NCBI RefSeq assembly: GCF_023573145.1
Contig: NZ_CP097636.1
Coordinates: 2,046,001 to 2,110,000, forward strand
Length of the DNA: 64,000 bases
Direction of reading: 5' to 3'
From: Aquincola tertiaricarbonis
GTDB taxonomy: Bacteria; Pseudomonadota; Gammaproteobacteria; Burkholderiales; Burkholderiaceae_C
This document shows positions 16,371 through 24,510 of this stretch, one piece after another (positions within the stretch are counted from its first letter, which is position 1; every line of letters begins with the position of its first letter). Below the pieces are notes generated by a model that was given only the letters and a program-made list of their open reading frames with translations, made no database searches and had not been told where the DNA came from. The position numbers and the translations under genes are program-made.

Positions 16371-17198
16371 ATGACCCGCATCAACGACCTGCTCCAACAA
16401 CGCTACGGACACGCCCCCGACACCCTGGCCCATGCCAATGGCGCCGCGGGGGCCGTGATCGAGCAGTTGCTCGCCCACCGCTCGGTGCGCGCCTTCCTCG
16501 ACACGCCGCTGCCCGCGGGCACGCTGGAGACCCTGGTCGCCGCCGCGCAATCGGCGGCGAGTTCGTCCAACCTGCAGACCTGGAGCGTCGTCGCGGTGCG
16601 CGATGCCGAGCGCAAGTCGCGGCTGTCCGAATGGTGCGGCCAGCAGGCGCACATCCGCCAGGTGCCGCTCTTCCTGGTCTGGGTGGCCGACCTGTCGCGG
16701 CTGCACCGCACCGCAGACCGTCTGGGCCGGCGCGCCGACGCCAACCGATTCCTCGAGATGTTCCTGGTGGCCGCGGTCGACGCGTCGCTGGCGGCGCAGA
16801 ACGCGGTGCTGGCCGCCGAGGCCCTCGGCCTGGGCACCGTCTACATCGGCGCGCTGCGCAACCATGCCGACGCCGTCGCCGCCGAATTGGCCTTGCCGCC
16901 TCTGGCCTTCCCGCTTTTCGGCCTGTGCGTGGGCCATCCCGATCCGTCGCGGCCGGCGGCCATCAAGCCGCGCCTGTCGCCCTCGACCGTCCTGCACCAC
17001 GAGCGTTACGACGCAGCGGGCGAGGCCGCCGCGGTCGCCGACTACGACGAGCTGATACAGGCCTTCCAACAAAGCCAGGGCATGCCGCCGCTGCCCTGGT
17101 CGGCGCAGGCCACCCAGCGCGTGGCCACGGCCCAGAGCCTGAGTGGCCGCGACCGCCTGGCCCACTGGCTGCGCGCCCAGGGCTTCGGCCTGGAGTGA
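16371..17198 (+). CDS. NfsA/FRP-like flavin nitroreductase
   Basis: A 275-residue FMN-dependent NADPH oxidoreductase of the NfsA branch. HRSVRAFLDTPLP near residue 36 and AAQSAASSSNLQTWSVVAV form the FMN-phosphate site, ALGLGTVYIGALRN the central motif, and PLFGLCVGHPD with a Lys/Arg-rich segment (IKPRLSP) the family C-terminal half. Such enzymes reduce nitroaromatics, quinones or flavins. It is codirectional with the MhpB-like gene (45-bp gap), so it probably acts on an aromatic compound handled by that enzyme. Start ATG 16371. Confidence 0.92.
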   Translation: MTRINDLLQQRYGHAPDTLAHANGAAGAVIEQLLAHRSVRAFLDTPLPAGTLETLVAAAQSAASSSNLQTWSVVAVRDAERKSRLSEWCGQQAHIRQVPLFLVWVADLSRLHRTADRLGRRADANRFLEMFLVAAVDASLAAQNAVLAAEALGLGTVYIGALRNHADAVAAELALPPLAFPLFGLCVGHPDPSRPAAIKPRLSPSTVLHHERYDAAGEAAAVADYDELIQAFQQSQGMPPLPWSAQATQRVATAQSLSGRDRLAHWLRAQGFGLE

Positions 17199-17262
17199 AC
17201 TCAACGGCGCGGCCAGCACCTCGCCGCGGCACGCCTGGGCCTGCGGCCCGCCGGCCTGTCCC

Positions 17263-17277
17263 ATAAGATGGGCTTAT
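17263..17277. promoter_or_regulatory. LysR-type operator copy 2, overlapping the regulator's start codon
   Basis: ATAAGATGGGCTTAT has the same arms and spacing as 15348-15362. Its last two bases are the first two bases of the LysR ATG (17276-17278), a position suited to autorepression. Confidence 0.65.
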
Positions 17278-18166
17278 GAACCTGACGCCCCTGCGCTACC
17301 TGCGGCTGGTGGTCGAACACGGCTCCTTCGCCGCGGCCGCGGCGGCGGCCGGCGTGTCGCAGCCCGCCGTGTCGCAAGCCATGCAGCAGCTGCAGGCCCG
17401 GCTGAACCAGCCCCTGTTCGAGCGGCAGGGCCGCCGCCGCCAGCCCACGGCGCTGGCGCGGCAGCTGGCCCAGGGCAGCCAGGGCCTGGAAGAACGGCTG
17501 CAGGGGCTGACGGCCGCGGCGCCGGCCCGCCAGCCCGGCTTGCTGCGGGTGGGGCTGACCGCTTCTGCCGCCAGGGTGTGCGGGCCGCGGCTCCATGCCT
17601 TGTGGTGCGAGGGCCGCCCGCGGCGCCGGCTGGTGATGAGCACCGCCGACGAGGGCCAGCTGATCGCCGGTGTGCAACGCGGCACGCTGGACCTGGCGAT
17701 CACGCCACGCCCGCGCGGCCCGCTGCCGCCCGGGCTGCAGGTGCATCCGCTCTACCGCATCACGCCACGCGTGTACGCCCGGCGCGGCCATCCGCTGGCG
17801 GCCACGCAGCACCTGCCGGACTTGCAGGCGGCCCGCTTTGCGGCCGTGGGTGCGGCGGTGGCCGGGCCGGTGGACGTGCTGAGCGAGGCCTTTGCGGTGC
17901 GCCGCCTGCCGCCACCGCCCGTGGTGGTGCACTGTGCCGATTACGGCAGCCTGGTGCAGCTGGTGGCCGGCTCCGACCTGCTGGCGGTGCTGCCGCATCC
18001 GGTGCTGCTGGGCGACGCCGCCGCCGGGCTGCTGCGGCCTCTGCCGCTGCGCGAGACCCTGCCGCTGTACGACATGGTGCTTGTGCACGGCGGCGGCGCC
18101 GCCCGGGCGGTGGCCACGCTGGTGGTCGCGCTGGTCAAGCAGCTGGCCGAAACGCCCGCCTCATGA
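17276..18166 (+). CDS. LysR-family regulator of the dioxygenase/nitroreductase unit
   Basis: A 296-residue LysR protein. HTH: LRLVVEHGSFAAAAAAAGVS, then AVSQAMQQLQARLNQPLFER; the effector domain starts near LLRVGLTASAARVCGPRL. It has the CbpR/CynR-like layout common to aromatic-catabolism regulators, though its ligand is unknown. It follows the nitroreductase gene by 77 bp and starts inside a copy of the ATAAG-N5-CTTAT element. Several Ala-rich stretches reflect the high GC. The gene ends 22 bp from the end of a convergent second LysR gene. Confidence 0.9.
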   Translation: MNLTPLRYLRLVVEHGSFAAAAAAAGVSQPAVSQAMQQLQARLNQPLFERQGRRRQPTALARQLAQGSQGLEERLQGLTAAAPARQPGLLRVGLTASAARVCGPRLHALWCEGRPRRRLVMSTADEGQLIAGVQRGTLDLAITPRPRGPLPPGLQVHPLYRITPRVYARRGHPLAATQHLPDLQAARFAAVGAAVAGPVDVLSEAFAVRRLPPPPVVVHCADYGSLVQLVAGSDLLAVLPHPVLLGDAAAGLLRPLPLRETLPLYDMVLVHGGGAARAVATLVVALVKQLAETPAS

Positions 18167-18187
18167 GCCAGTGCCCGGGCGCACGCG

Positions 18188-19099
18188 TCAGGGCGCATCG
18201 AACCAGGCCTGCTGCTGAAGCGCTTGCAGCAGCCAGCGGGCGCCGATGCCCAGCGGACGGTTGCGGTCATGGATGGCGAACAGCCCGATCGAGCCAGGCA
18301 GCACGCCGGGGTCGTCGATGTTCAGGCGCCGCAGGCGTCCGCTGGCCAGGTGGGCGGCCACCAGGTGCTGCGGCATGGTGCCCCAGCCGAAGCCGGCCAG
18401 CAGAAATTCCAGCCGCCGCGCGATGTCCACGAAACGCCAGACGCGCGGGCTCACCACACTGAAGCTGGGGCCCGGCCGCTGCAGCGGGTCGGTGAGGATG
18501 AGCTGCACATGCTCGGCCAGGATGTCGCGGGTGATGGGGCGCTGCTCCGCCGCCAGCGGATGGGTGGGCGCCACCACGGGCACCAGGCTCACCTGGGTCA
18601 GCGGCGCGGCCTGCAGCTCCTGCACCATCGACGGCAGCAGTGCGCACAAGCCCAGGGTGGCGCTGCCGTCACGCACCCGGCGTTCGGCCGCGCCGATGCC
18701 TTCGGTGAACAGCGTCACCGCCAGGTCGGGGTGATGCGCCTGCAGCCCGGCCAGCCCGCGGATCACCGGCGGCGTGGGCACGAAGCTGTCCAGCGCGATG
18801 GCCAGTTCCGGCTCCAGCCCGGCGGCGATGGCCTGGGCCGTGCGCTCGAACACCTCGGCCTGGCGCAGCACCTGGCGCGCCTGGGCGGCCAGCACCCGGC
18901 CTGCCTCGGTGAAGCGCGGTGTGCGCGCGCTGCGGTCGAACAGCTGCACACCCTGCGCTTCTTCCAGCGCCTGGATGGTGTGGCTGATGGCCGACTGCAC
19001 CCGCCGCAAGCGGCGCCCGGCGGCAGAGAAGCTGCCCGCCTCCTCGATCGCGATCAGCACCCGCAACTGGTCCAGGCTCAGGCTGCCGATCATCATCAA
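18188..19099 (-). CDS. LysR-family transcriptional regulator divergent from doxX-like gene
   Basis: A 303-residue LysR protein: HTH LDQLRVLIAIEEAGSFSAAG, SAISHTIQALEEAQGVQLFD, then an effector domain (ELAIALDSFVPTPPVIRGLA). It is divergent from the DoxX/NmrA-relic/SIP-like genes and probably regulates them. The 97-bp intergenic region holds an AT-richer stretch with GTTA, 8 bp, TAAC (GGTTAGGCACTCGTAACT), a weak operator candidate. Three consecutive ATG codons begin the ORF; the true start could be any of them. Confidence 0.9.
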   Translation of the reverse strand: MMMIGSLSLDQLRVLIAIEEAGSFSAAGRRLRRVQSAISHTIQALEEAQGVQLFDRSARTPRFTEAGRVLAAQARQVLRQAEVFERTAQAIAAGLEPELAIALDSFVPTPPVIRGLAGLQAHHPDLAVTLFTEGIGAAERRVRDGSATLGLCALLPSMVQELQAAPLTQVSLVPVVAPTHPLAAEQRPITRDILAEHVQLILTDPLQRPGPSFSVVSPRVWRFVDIARRLEFLLAGFGWGTMPQHLVAAHLASGRLRRLNIDDPGVLPGSIGLFAIHDRNRPLGIGARWLLQALQQQAWFDAP

Positions 19100-19196
19100 T
19101 CTCCGAAGAAGATGGTTTTCATCGAAATTTTATCGCTTCCGTAAATGGTTAGGCACTCGTAACTTGGCGCATCCATGACTGACAAGGATTTCCGCC

Positions 19197-19613
19197 GTGA
19201 CCACCGATGCCCTGAACACCACCCGCCCCCGCAAGCTGCTGGGCGCCAGCCTGTGGCTGGCCCAGGCACTGCTGGCCTTCTTCATGCTGTGGGGTGCCTA
19301 CATTAAGCTGGCCATGCCACTCGACCAGGCCGCCCAGATGGCGCCGTGGGTGGTGCAGCACCCGGCGCTGGCCACCTTCACCGGCCTGGTCGACCTGATG
19401 GGCGGCCTGGGCATCCTGTTGCCGGCGCTGCTGCGCGTCCTGCCCCGGCTCAGCGTGCTGGCCGCAGCCGGCATCGTGCTGCTGCAGGTGCTGGCGATGG
19501 GCTTTCACCTGATGCGCGGTGAAGCCATGGTGCTGCCGATGAACGTGCTGCTGCTGGCCCTGGGCGCCTTCGTGCTGTGGGGCCGCAGCCGCGCCGTGCC
19601 GTTCCGGCGCTGA
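19197..19613 (+). CDS. DoxX-family membrane protein
   Basis: A 138-residue protein with four membrane helices in the DoxX pattern: LGASLWLAQALLAFFMLWGA, YIKL, then ATFTGLVDLMGGLGILLPAL, LAAAGIVLLQVLAMGFHL and VLLLALGAFVLWGRSR. DoxX-like proteins are often tied to quinone or thiol redox chemistry and frequently sit beside NmrA-type NAD(P)-binding genes, as here. The start is a GTG with AAGGA eight bases upstream; a nearby ATG at 19175 is out of frame. Downstream lies the decayed NmrA gene. Confidence 0.85.
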   Translation: MTTDALNTTRPRKLLGASLWLAQALLAFFMLWGAYIKLAMPLDQAAQMAPWVVQHPALATFTGLVDLMGGLGILLPALLRVLPRLSVLAAAGIVLLQVLAMGFHLMRGEAMVLPMNVLLLALGAFVLWGRSRAVPFRR

Positions 19614-19660
19614 GCCAGCCGTCTGGTTCATCTCCACCGCCTTCCAAGAAAAGCGCGCCC

Positions 19661-19905
19661 ATGACCACCACCCTCCTCGTCACCGGCGCCGCCGGCCACA
19701 CCATCCTGCGCAACCACGGGTACTTCGAGAACCTGCTGTTCACGCTGCCCGGCGTGCGGGCCCAGGGTGGCCGCTGGTTCTCCGCGGCGGGTGCCAGCGG
19801 CGTGGCCAGCCTGTCGCGCGACGGCTCCCCGAGCCGGTGGCGCGTGCCATCGCCTCCTTCGACACCAACCCCGCCGCCGGTCGCGTGGCCCAGGTCCGTT
19901 CTATG
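19661..19905 (+). pseudogene. Remnant of an NmrA-like NAD(P)-binding oxidoreductase gene (internal deletions, frameshift)
   Basis: Three pieces of one family are joined in 245 bp. First MTTTLLVTGAAGH, the Rossmann N-terminus. Then, with about 130 residues missing, ILRNHGYFENLLFTLPGV and GGRWFSAAGASGVASLSRD. Then, after a second deletion and in another frame, VARAIASFDTNPAAGRVAQV. The intact relative at 47587-48483 has the same blocks in order (LLVTGASG; VLRNHWYFENLFMSLPGV; LASFDTNTAAGHVGQV). So this is a gene reduced to its ends and one central block. Its last bases overlap the SIP-like start. Non-functional unless the short fusion peptide has a role. Confidence 0.8.
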
Positions 19906-20631
19906 ACTCACGACACCACGGCACCTGCCGCCCCCGCCGGCTCGCCCGGCCTGGCCACCCGGCTCGTGACACGGCTGCTCTTCCGCCCGGCCGAAGTCAC
20001 CCACAACCAGCGCCTGGCGCCAGGCCTGCACCGGATCGGCCTGGCGGGCCCTGCGCTGCGCGGGCTGGCCTGGGCGCCCGGCGACAAGCTCCAGCTGCAA
20101 CTGGGCGGCGGGCTGAAGACCCGCACCTACACGCCGATCTGCTGGGACGCACAGGCGGGCAGCACCCAGTTGCTGGCCCACGCCCTGGCGCCCGGCCCCG
20201 GCAGCGAGTGGGTGCGCCGTGCGCAGCCCGGACAGCAGGTGCGGGTGTTCGGCCCACGCCGATCCTTGGACCTGGCCGCTTGGGACCCGGCGCATGCGGT
20301 GGTGGTGGGCGACGAGACCACGCTGGGCCTGGCCGCGGCCTGGCGGCCGGTCCACACGCTGCTGGAGGCGGACCACGCCTCCGCCTTGCACGACCTGCTG
20401 CACGGCCTGCACCTCCACGCGGCGGTGATACCGCGGCAGCCGCACGACCAGCACCTGCCCACCCTGACCGCGACGCTGCTGGGCCTGGTGGAGCCTGGCA
20501 TGCAGGTGGTGCTGGCCGGCCGTGCCCGCACGCTGCAGCACCTGCTGCGCGCGCTGCGCGGCGCTGGCATGGGCGCATCGCGCATCCGCACCAAGGCCTA
20601 TTGGGCCGACGGGAAGACGGGGCTGGACTGA
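19903..20631 (+). CDS. Siderophore-interacting-protein-like flavoprotein
   Basis: A 242-residue protein of the SIP/ViuB-like ferredoxin-reductase fold. It has GLHRIGLAGPALRGLAWAPG in the first barrel strand region, the FAD motif KTRTYTPICWD (RxYT), RVFGPRRSLDL, VVVGDETTLGLAAAW and a C-terminal domain ending IRTKAYWADGKTGLD, where the KxYW motif is the SIP family ending. Family members reduce ferric siderophores or act as general NAD(P)H flavin reductases. ATG 19903 starts within the end of the NmrA relic. The position after doxX and a former NmrA gene suggests a redox/quinone role instead of a siderophore one. Confidence 0.8.
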   Translation: MTHDTTAPAAPAGSPGLATRLVTRLLFRPAEVTHNQRLAPGLHRIGLAGPALRGLAWAPGDKLQLQLGGGLKTRTYTPICWDAQAGSTQLLAHALAPGPGSEWVRRAQPGQQVRVFGPRRSLDLAAWDPAHAVVVGDETTLGLAAAWRPVHTLLEADHASALHDLLHGLHLHAAVIPRQPHDQHLPTLTATLLGLVEPGMQVVLAGRARTLQHLLRALRGAGMGASRIRTKAYWADGKTGLD

Positions 20632-20760
20632 AGCGGCGGCGGCCGACGGCAGTGGTGGAACAATCAGGGGTGGCCGCGCAGCGGCCGCCGAACCCATCGT
20701 GTCGTCCGCCGGCCCAGGCGCTGCGTTGCATCGAGGGGCCCGTGCAGGGCCCCGTTCTCC

Positions 20761-22461
20761 ATGCGCCTGAAGACCATATTCCTGTTGCTGAGCCTGCTGC
20801 TGGCGTTGACGGTGGCCACCACCTCCACCGCGGTGATCCTGAACGCCTGGCGGGAACAGCGTCAGGCTGCCCGGGGCGGCGAGGCACTGCACCAGCTGCG
20901 GGCCGTGCTGGTGGCGGCCGAGCTGGCCTCTCGCGAGCGGGGCCCCTCCAATGCATCGCTGGGCGAAGACCTGCCTGGCACCGACACCACACGACATGCC
21001 CTGGGCAATGCCCGCGTCGGCACCGACGCGGCCTTCGAGCAGTTGCAGACGGTGCTGTCCGCATCCGACGAGGTGCATCCCGTGGTGCAGGCCCAGGCGG
21101 CCGCCGCACGCCAGCAACTGGGCGTCGGCCGTGCCGCGGTCGACCGCGTGGCGGCGCAGCGGCGCGCCGACCGCGCCAGCGCCGACGTGCAGCAGGCGGT
21201 GCAGGCCATGATCGCGGTCATCGACCAACTGGCCCCTGCGATGAGCCGGCTGGCCAACGATGCCGCCCTCGCGGCCCCCAGCGCGGCCGATGCCATCAAG
21301 GGGGCCCACCAGGCGGCGATGCTGCGCGAATACGCCGGCCAGCTGGGCTCACAGCTCACCGCGCCGATCGCCACCGCCCAGCCGCTCGGCCCCGAGGACC
21401 AGATCAAGCTGCAGCGCCTGCGCGGCCGGCTGCAGCAGCTGGGCGAGCAGCTGGACCACAGCGTGGCCGCCGCCACGCACCAGCCCGAGGTGCGCTCGGC
21501 GGTGGCCGCGATGCGCCAGCGCTACTTCGGTGACGCGATGCATTTCGTCGACGGCCAGATCGACCTCGGCCTGCGAAGCGGCGTCTACAGCGTGACGACC
21601 GCCGGCTTCGCAGCCCGCTACGTGCCCGACATGGAAAGCATCCTGCGGGTGCGCGACCTGCTGCTGGACGAAGCCACCGCCGCCGCCACGGCCAGCCTGC
21701 AGCGCGCCCAGCGTCAGCTGCGCTGGCAGCTGACCGGCGGCGCCGCGGTGGCGCTGCTGCTGGCCGGCACCGGCTGGTTCCTGCTGCGCCGCGTGGTGCG
21801 GCCGCTGGGCCACACCACCGACCTGATCGTCGCCATCGCGCAGGGGCGGCTGGACGTGCCGATGCCCGCCCGCCGCGGCAGCGACGAGTTCGGCGAGGTG
21901 CTGGATGCGATTGCGGTGCTGCGCGACCACAGCGCCGCCAGGCGCATCGCGGAAGAAGCGATCCGCCGCATGGCCTACCACGACGGCGTGACCGACCTGC
22001 CCAACCGCCGGCTGCTGGAAGACCGCCTGGACCAGGTGCTGCCCGACATGCAGCGCCGCGGCACCCGCTGCGCGGTGCTCTTCATCGACCTGGACCGCTT
22101 CAAGCAGGTGAACGACCAGCACGGCCACGAGGCCGGCGACTGGCTGCTGCAGCAGGTGGCCGCGCGCATGAAGCAGGTGCTGCGGGCCAGCGACCTGGCG
22201 GCGCGCACCGGCGGCGACGAGTTCGTGGTGCTGCTGCCCGACACCGCCGCGCTGGCCGGCGCGATGACGGTGGCGGAGGCCCTGCGCAGCCAGATCGAGC
22301 AGCCCTTCGTCACGCCGCAGGGCCTGACGCTGCGCATCTCCTGCAGCATCGGCGTGGCGCTGTACCCCGACCAGGCCGGCACCGCCAGCGAGCTGCTGCG
22401 CCTGAGCGACGAGGCCATGTACCGCGCCAAGCGGCGTGGCCGCAACCAGGTGGTGGCCTGA
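20761..22461 (+). CDS. Membrane diguanylate cyclase (HAMP-GGDEF)
   Basis: A 566-residue protein. It has an N-terminal membrane helix (about 5-27), a roughly 290-residue helical periplasmic domain of the four-helix-bundle kind with many Gln/Ala residues, a second helix (LTGGAAVALLLAGTGWFLL), a HAMP linker (VVRPLGHTTDLIVAIAQGRL) and a GGDEF domain. The active motif GGDEF is intact at 484-488, and RASD upstream fits the inhibitory RxxD site. It is expected to synthesise c-di-GMP in response to a periplasmic cue. It opens a block of signalling genes and ends 7 bp from the convergent chemoreceptor-like gene. Confidence 0.92.
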   Translation: MRLKTIFLLLSLLLALTVATTSTAVILNAWREQRQAARGGEALHQLRAVLVAAELASRERGPSNASLGEDLPGTDTTRHALGNARVGTDAAFEQLQTVLSASDEVHPVVQAQAAAARQQLGVGRAAVDRVAAQRRADRASADVQQAVQAMIAVIDQLAPAMSRLANDAALAAPSAADAIKGAHQAAMLREYAGQLGSQLTAPIATAQPLGPEDQIKLQRLRGRLQQLGEQLDHSVAAATHQPEVRSAVAAMRQRYFGDAMHFVDGQIDLGLRSGVYSVTTAGFAARYVPDMESILRVRDLLLDEATAAATASLQRAQRQLRWQLTGGAAVALLLAGTGWFLLRRVVRPLGHTTDLIVAIAQGRLDVPMPARRGSDEFGEVLDAIAVLRDHSAARRIAEEAIRRMAYHDGVTDLPNRRLLEDRLDQVLPDMQRRGTRCAVLFIDLDRFKQVNDQHGHEAGDWLLQQVAARMKQVLRASDLAARTGGDEFVVLLPDTAALAGAMTVAEALRSQIEQPFVTPQGLTLRISCSIGVALYPDQAGTASELLRLSDEAMYRAKRRGRNQVVA

Positions 22462-22468
22462 GAGGGTC

Positions 22469-23506
22469 TCAGCCCGGCCCTTCAGGTCTGAAGAGGCGCA
22501 GCGACGCCGACAGCCGTTCGGCCCGCAGTGCCAGCGCCGCCGCGGCGGTCTTGCAGGCGTCGGTGCGCGCGGCGTTCTGCTGGGTGCTGTCGTCCAGGCG
22601 GTTCATCGCCTCGCACACCGTCGACAGGCCTGCGGCCTGCGCGGCCAGCGCCTGCGCCGGATCGTCGGGCTGCTGCAGCGTGGTGCGCAGCTGATCCACG
22701 GTGCAGGCGGTTTCCTGCAGCGCAGCGGCGGCCAGTTCGGTGCGCTGGCCCAGGTCGTCGGTCTGCAGCGCCAGCGCATGGCTGGCCGTGCGCAGGCTGT
22801 CCACCTGCGGGCCCAGTTCGTCCAGCAGCGACTGCAACTGCAAGGCTGCCCGGTGCATCGCGCGCAACCAAGGCTGCGCTTCGTCGACCGGGGCCGGCGC
22901 CAGCGGATGGCCCGCCTCCAGGGCCTGCGCCTGCTGCTGCGCCCGCTGCCACGGGCGCAGCACCTGCACTTGCCACCAGCCCAGCAACACGGCGGCGCCC
23001 AGCGCACAAACGCCCATGTGGGCCAGCAGGGCCGTGCCAGCCAGGCCGCCCAGCAGGCCGCTGGCCATGGCCAGTGCCGACAGGCCGGCCGCGCCCAGTC
23101 GCAGCCGCCAGGCCGGGTCATGCCCAAGACGGCGCACCGGTGCGCGCGGCGGGTGCGGGGTCGGTGCGGCTGACACCGGGGCATGCAGCATCAGGTAACC
23201 GCACACCTGGCCATCGCGCCGCAGCGGCATGGCGTTCACCAGCAGCCAGCAGGGTTCTCCGTCGGCCTGGCGATAGGCCAGCCGCCCGGCCCAGGGCTCG
23301 CAGGCGCGCAACCGGGTCCAGAGGTCGATGGCGGTGTCCGCCGGTTGCACCGCATGCAGCAGCGCGGGATGCGGCCGCGCAGCCAGTGCCCGTGCGCTGC
23401 AGCCCAGCTGCTGCCGGAAACCGTCGTTGGCGCCGGTGACGTGGCCCTGGGCATCGGTGGCCAGAATCAGGGGCGCAGGGCCCCGGGGGTTCGACTGGCT
23501 GGACAT
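22469..23506 (-). CDS. Aer-like PAS chemoreceptor lacking the kinase-control tip
   Basis: A 345-residue protein. An Aer-type PAS domain spans about residues 14-110 (LWTRLRACEPWAGRLAYRQA, VCGYLMLHAPVS), followed by two membrane helices (LRLGAAGLSALAMASGLLGG; MGVCALGAAVLLGWWQVQVL) and a short methyl-accepting-type coiled coil. The coil keeps its beginning (LAAAALQETACTVDQLRTTL) and its end (MNRLDDSTQQNAARTDACKT, LSASLRLFR) but has only about 30 unrelated residues between them. The conserved hairpin tip ([20 protein letters not shown] in ordinary receptors) is absent. The frame is intact, so this is a clean internal loss. ATG 23504-23506 has GGGAG upstream. Confidence 0.8.
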   Translation of the reverse strand: MSSQSNPRGPAPLILATDAQGHVTGANDGFRQQLGCSARALAARPHPALLHAVQPADTAIDLWTRLRACEPWAGRLAYRQADGEPCWLLVNAMPLRRDGQVCGYLMLHAPVSAAPTPHPPRAPVRRLGHDPAWRLRLGAAGLSALAMASGLLGGLAGTALLAHMGVCALGAAVLLGWWQVQVLRPWQRAQQQAQALEAGHPLAPAPVDEAQPWLRAMHRAALQLQSLLDELGPQVDSLRTASHALALQTDDLGQRTELAAAALQETACTVDQLRTTLQQPDDPAQALAAQAAGLSTVCEAMNRLDDSTQQNAARTDACKTAAAALALRAERLSASLRLFRPEGPG

Positions 23507-23526
23507 CTCAGGCTCCCTGGCCAAAG

Positions 23527-24507
23527 TCAGGCATCGGCGGGCGCGGAGCCGGCCGGCGCCTCCGGCGCATCGATCTCGAACGAGAAGGTGGTGCCCAGGC
23601 CGGGCTGGCTCACCACGGCCAGCTCGCCCCCCAAGGCCCGTGCCAGGCGGCGGCTGATCAGCAGCCCCAGGCCGCCGTGGCGGTCGGCGCTGCCGTGGGC
23701 CCAGATCTCCAGCGCATGGCCCTGGTGGAACAGCTCGGCCAGGCGGGCGGCGCTCAGGCCGCTGCCGGTGTCCGCCACCTCGAAGCGCCAGCGGCCGGGC
23801 GCCTGCCAGCTGCAGCCCAGCGTGATCTCGCCTTCGGTGGTGGCGCGGGCGGCGTTGCACAGCAGGTTCAGCAGCAACTGGCGCAGGCGCTGGCCGTCGA
23901 CCCGCACCACCGGATCGTCACCCGCGGCGCGGCCCTGGAGCCAGGTGTGCAGCTGAACGTCGGGCTGGTGCAGCTCCGGGTGCACCAGGTCCGACATCTC
24001 CTGCAGCAGGGCCGACAGCCGCAGCGGTTGCGGCCGCAGCGTCACCTCGGCGGTGCTGGCCAGGCCGACGTCGATCAGGTCGTTGACGGTCTGCGTCAGG
24101 TGCTCGCCGCAGCGGGCGATGCTGTCGAGCCAGCGGCGGTGCTTGGGGCCGAGTTCGGCCTCCTGGGCCGTCAGCCTGGCCAGCCCCACCAGGCCGGCCA
24201 GCGGCGAACGCAGCTCGTGCGCCACCTGGGCCAGGTGGGCCAGCAGCCGCTGTTCGCGGGCCAGCCAGTCCGCGGGGGTCATCTCGTCCAGGCCCAAGGT
24301 CTGCGGCGCTGGCAGCAAGGAAGGAAGGTGGCACGAACCCGTCTGGCAGTTCGGCGGACCGGGGCATCGGGTGGCGCTCATGGTGGTGGGCGGCAGGCGC
24401 CCCACCGGGGCAGGCGCCGCAGGCTGTTGATCGAAGACTGGATCGTCGGCCCGCCCGCGGGCGCGACCCATGACCAATCGATGACCAAGCGCCCGCGGCG
24501 CGGTCAT
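23527..24507 (-). CDS. Soluble sensor histidine kinase (HisKA-HATPase)
   Basis: A 326-residue protein with no membrane helix or sensory domain beyond a 90-residue proline- and alanine-rich N-terminus. The H box is VAHELRSPLAGLVGL (H97 from ATG 24507), the N box LLNLLCNAARATTEG, G1 DTGSGLS and G2 HGGLGLLISRRLARALGGEL, then TTFSFEI. A functional kinase domain is expected. Start choice is uncertain: 24507 lies 3 bp after the stop of the ToxR-like gene and suggests coupling, but ATGs at 24381 and 24282 also keep the kinase core. It ends 20 bp before the tip-less chemoreceptor gene in the same direction. Confidence 0.88.
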   Translation of the reverse strand: MTAPRALGHRLVMGRARGRADDPVFDQQPAAPAPVGRLPPTTMSATRCPGPPNCQTGSCHLPSLLPAPQTLGLDEMTPADWLAREQRLLAHLAQVAHELRSPLAGLVGLARLTAQEAELGPKHRRWLDSIARCGEHLTQTVNDLIDVGLASTAEVTLRPQPLRLSALLQEMSDLVHPELHQPDVQLHTWLQGRAAGDDPVVRVDGQRLRQLLLNLLCNAARATTEGEITLGCSWQAPGRWRFEVADTGSGLSAARLAELFHQGHALEIWAHGSADRHGGLGLLISRRLARALGGELAVVSQPGLGTTFSFEIDAPEAPAGSAPADA

Positions 24508-24510
24508 GCC

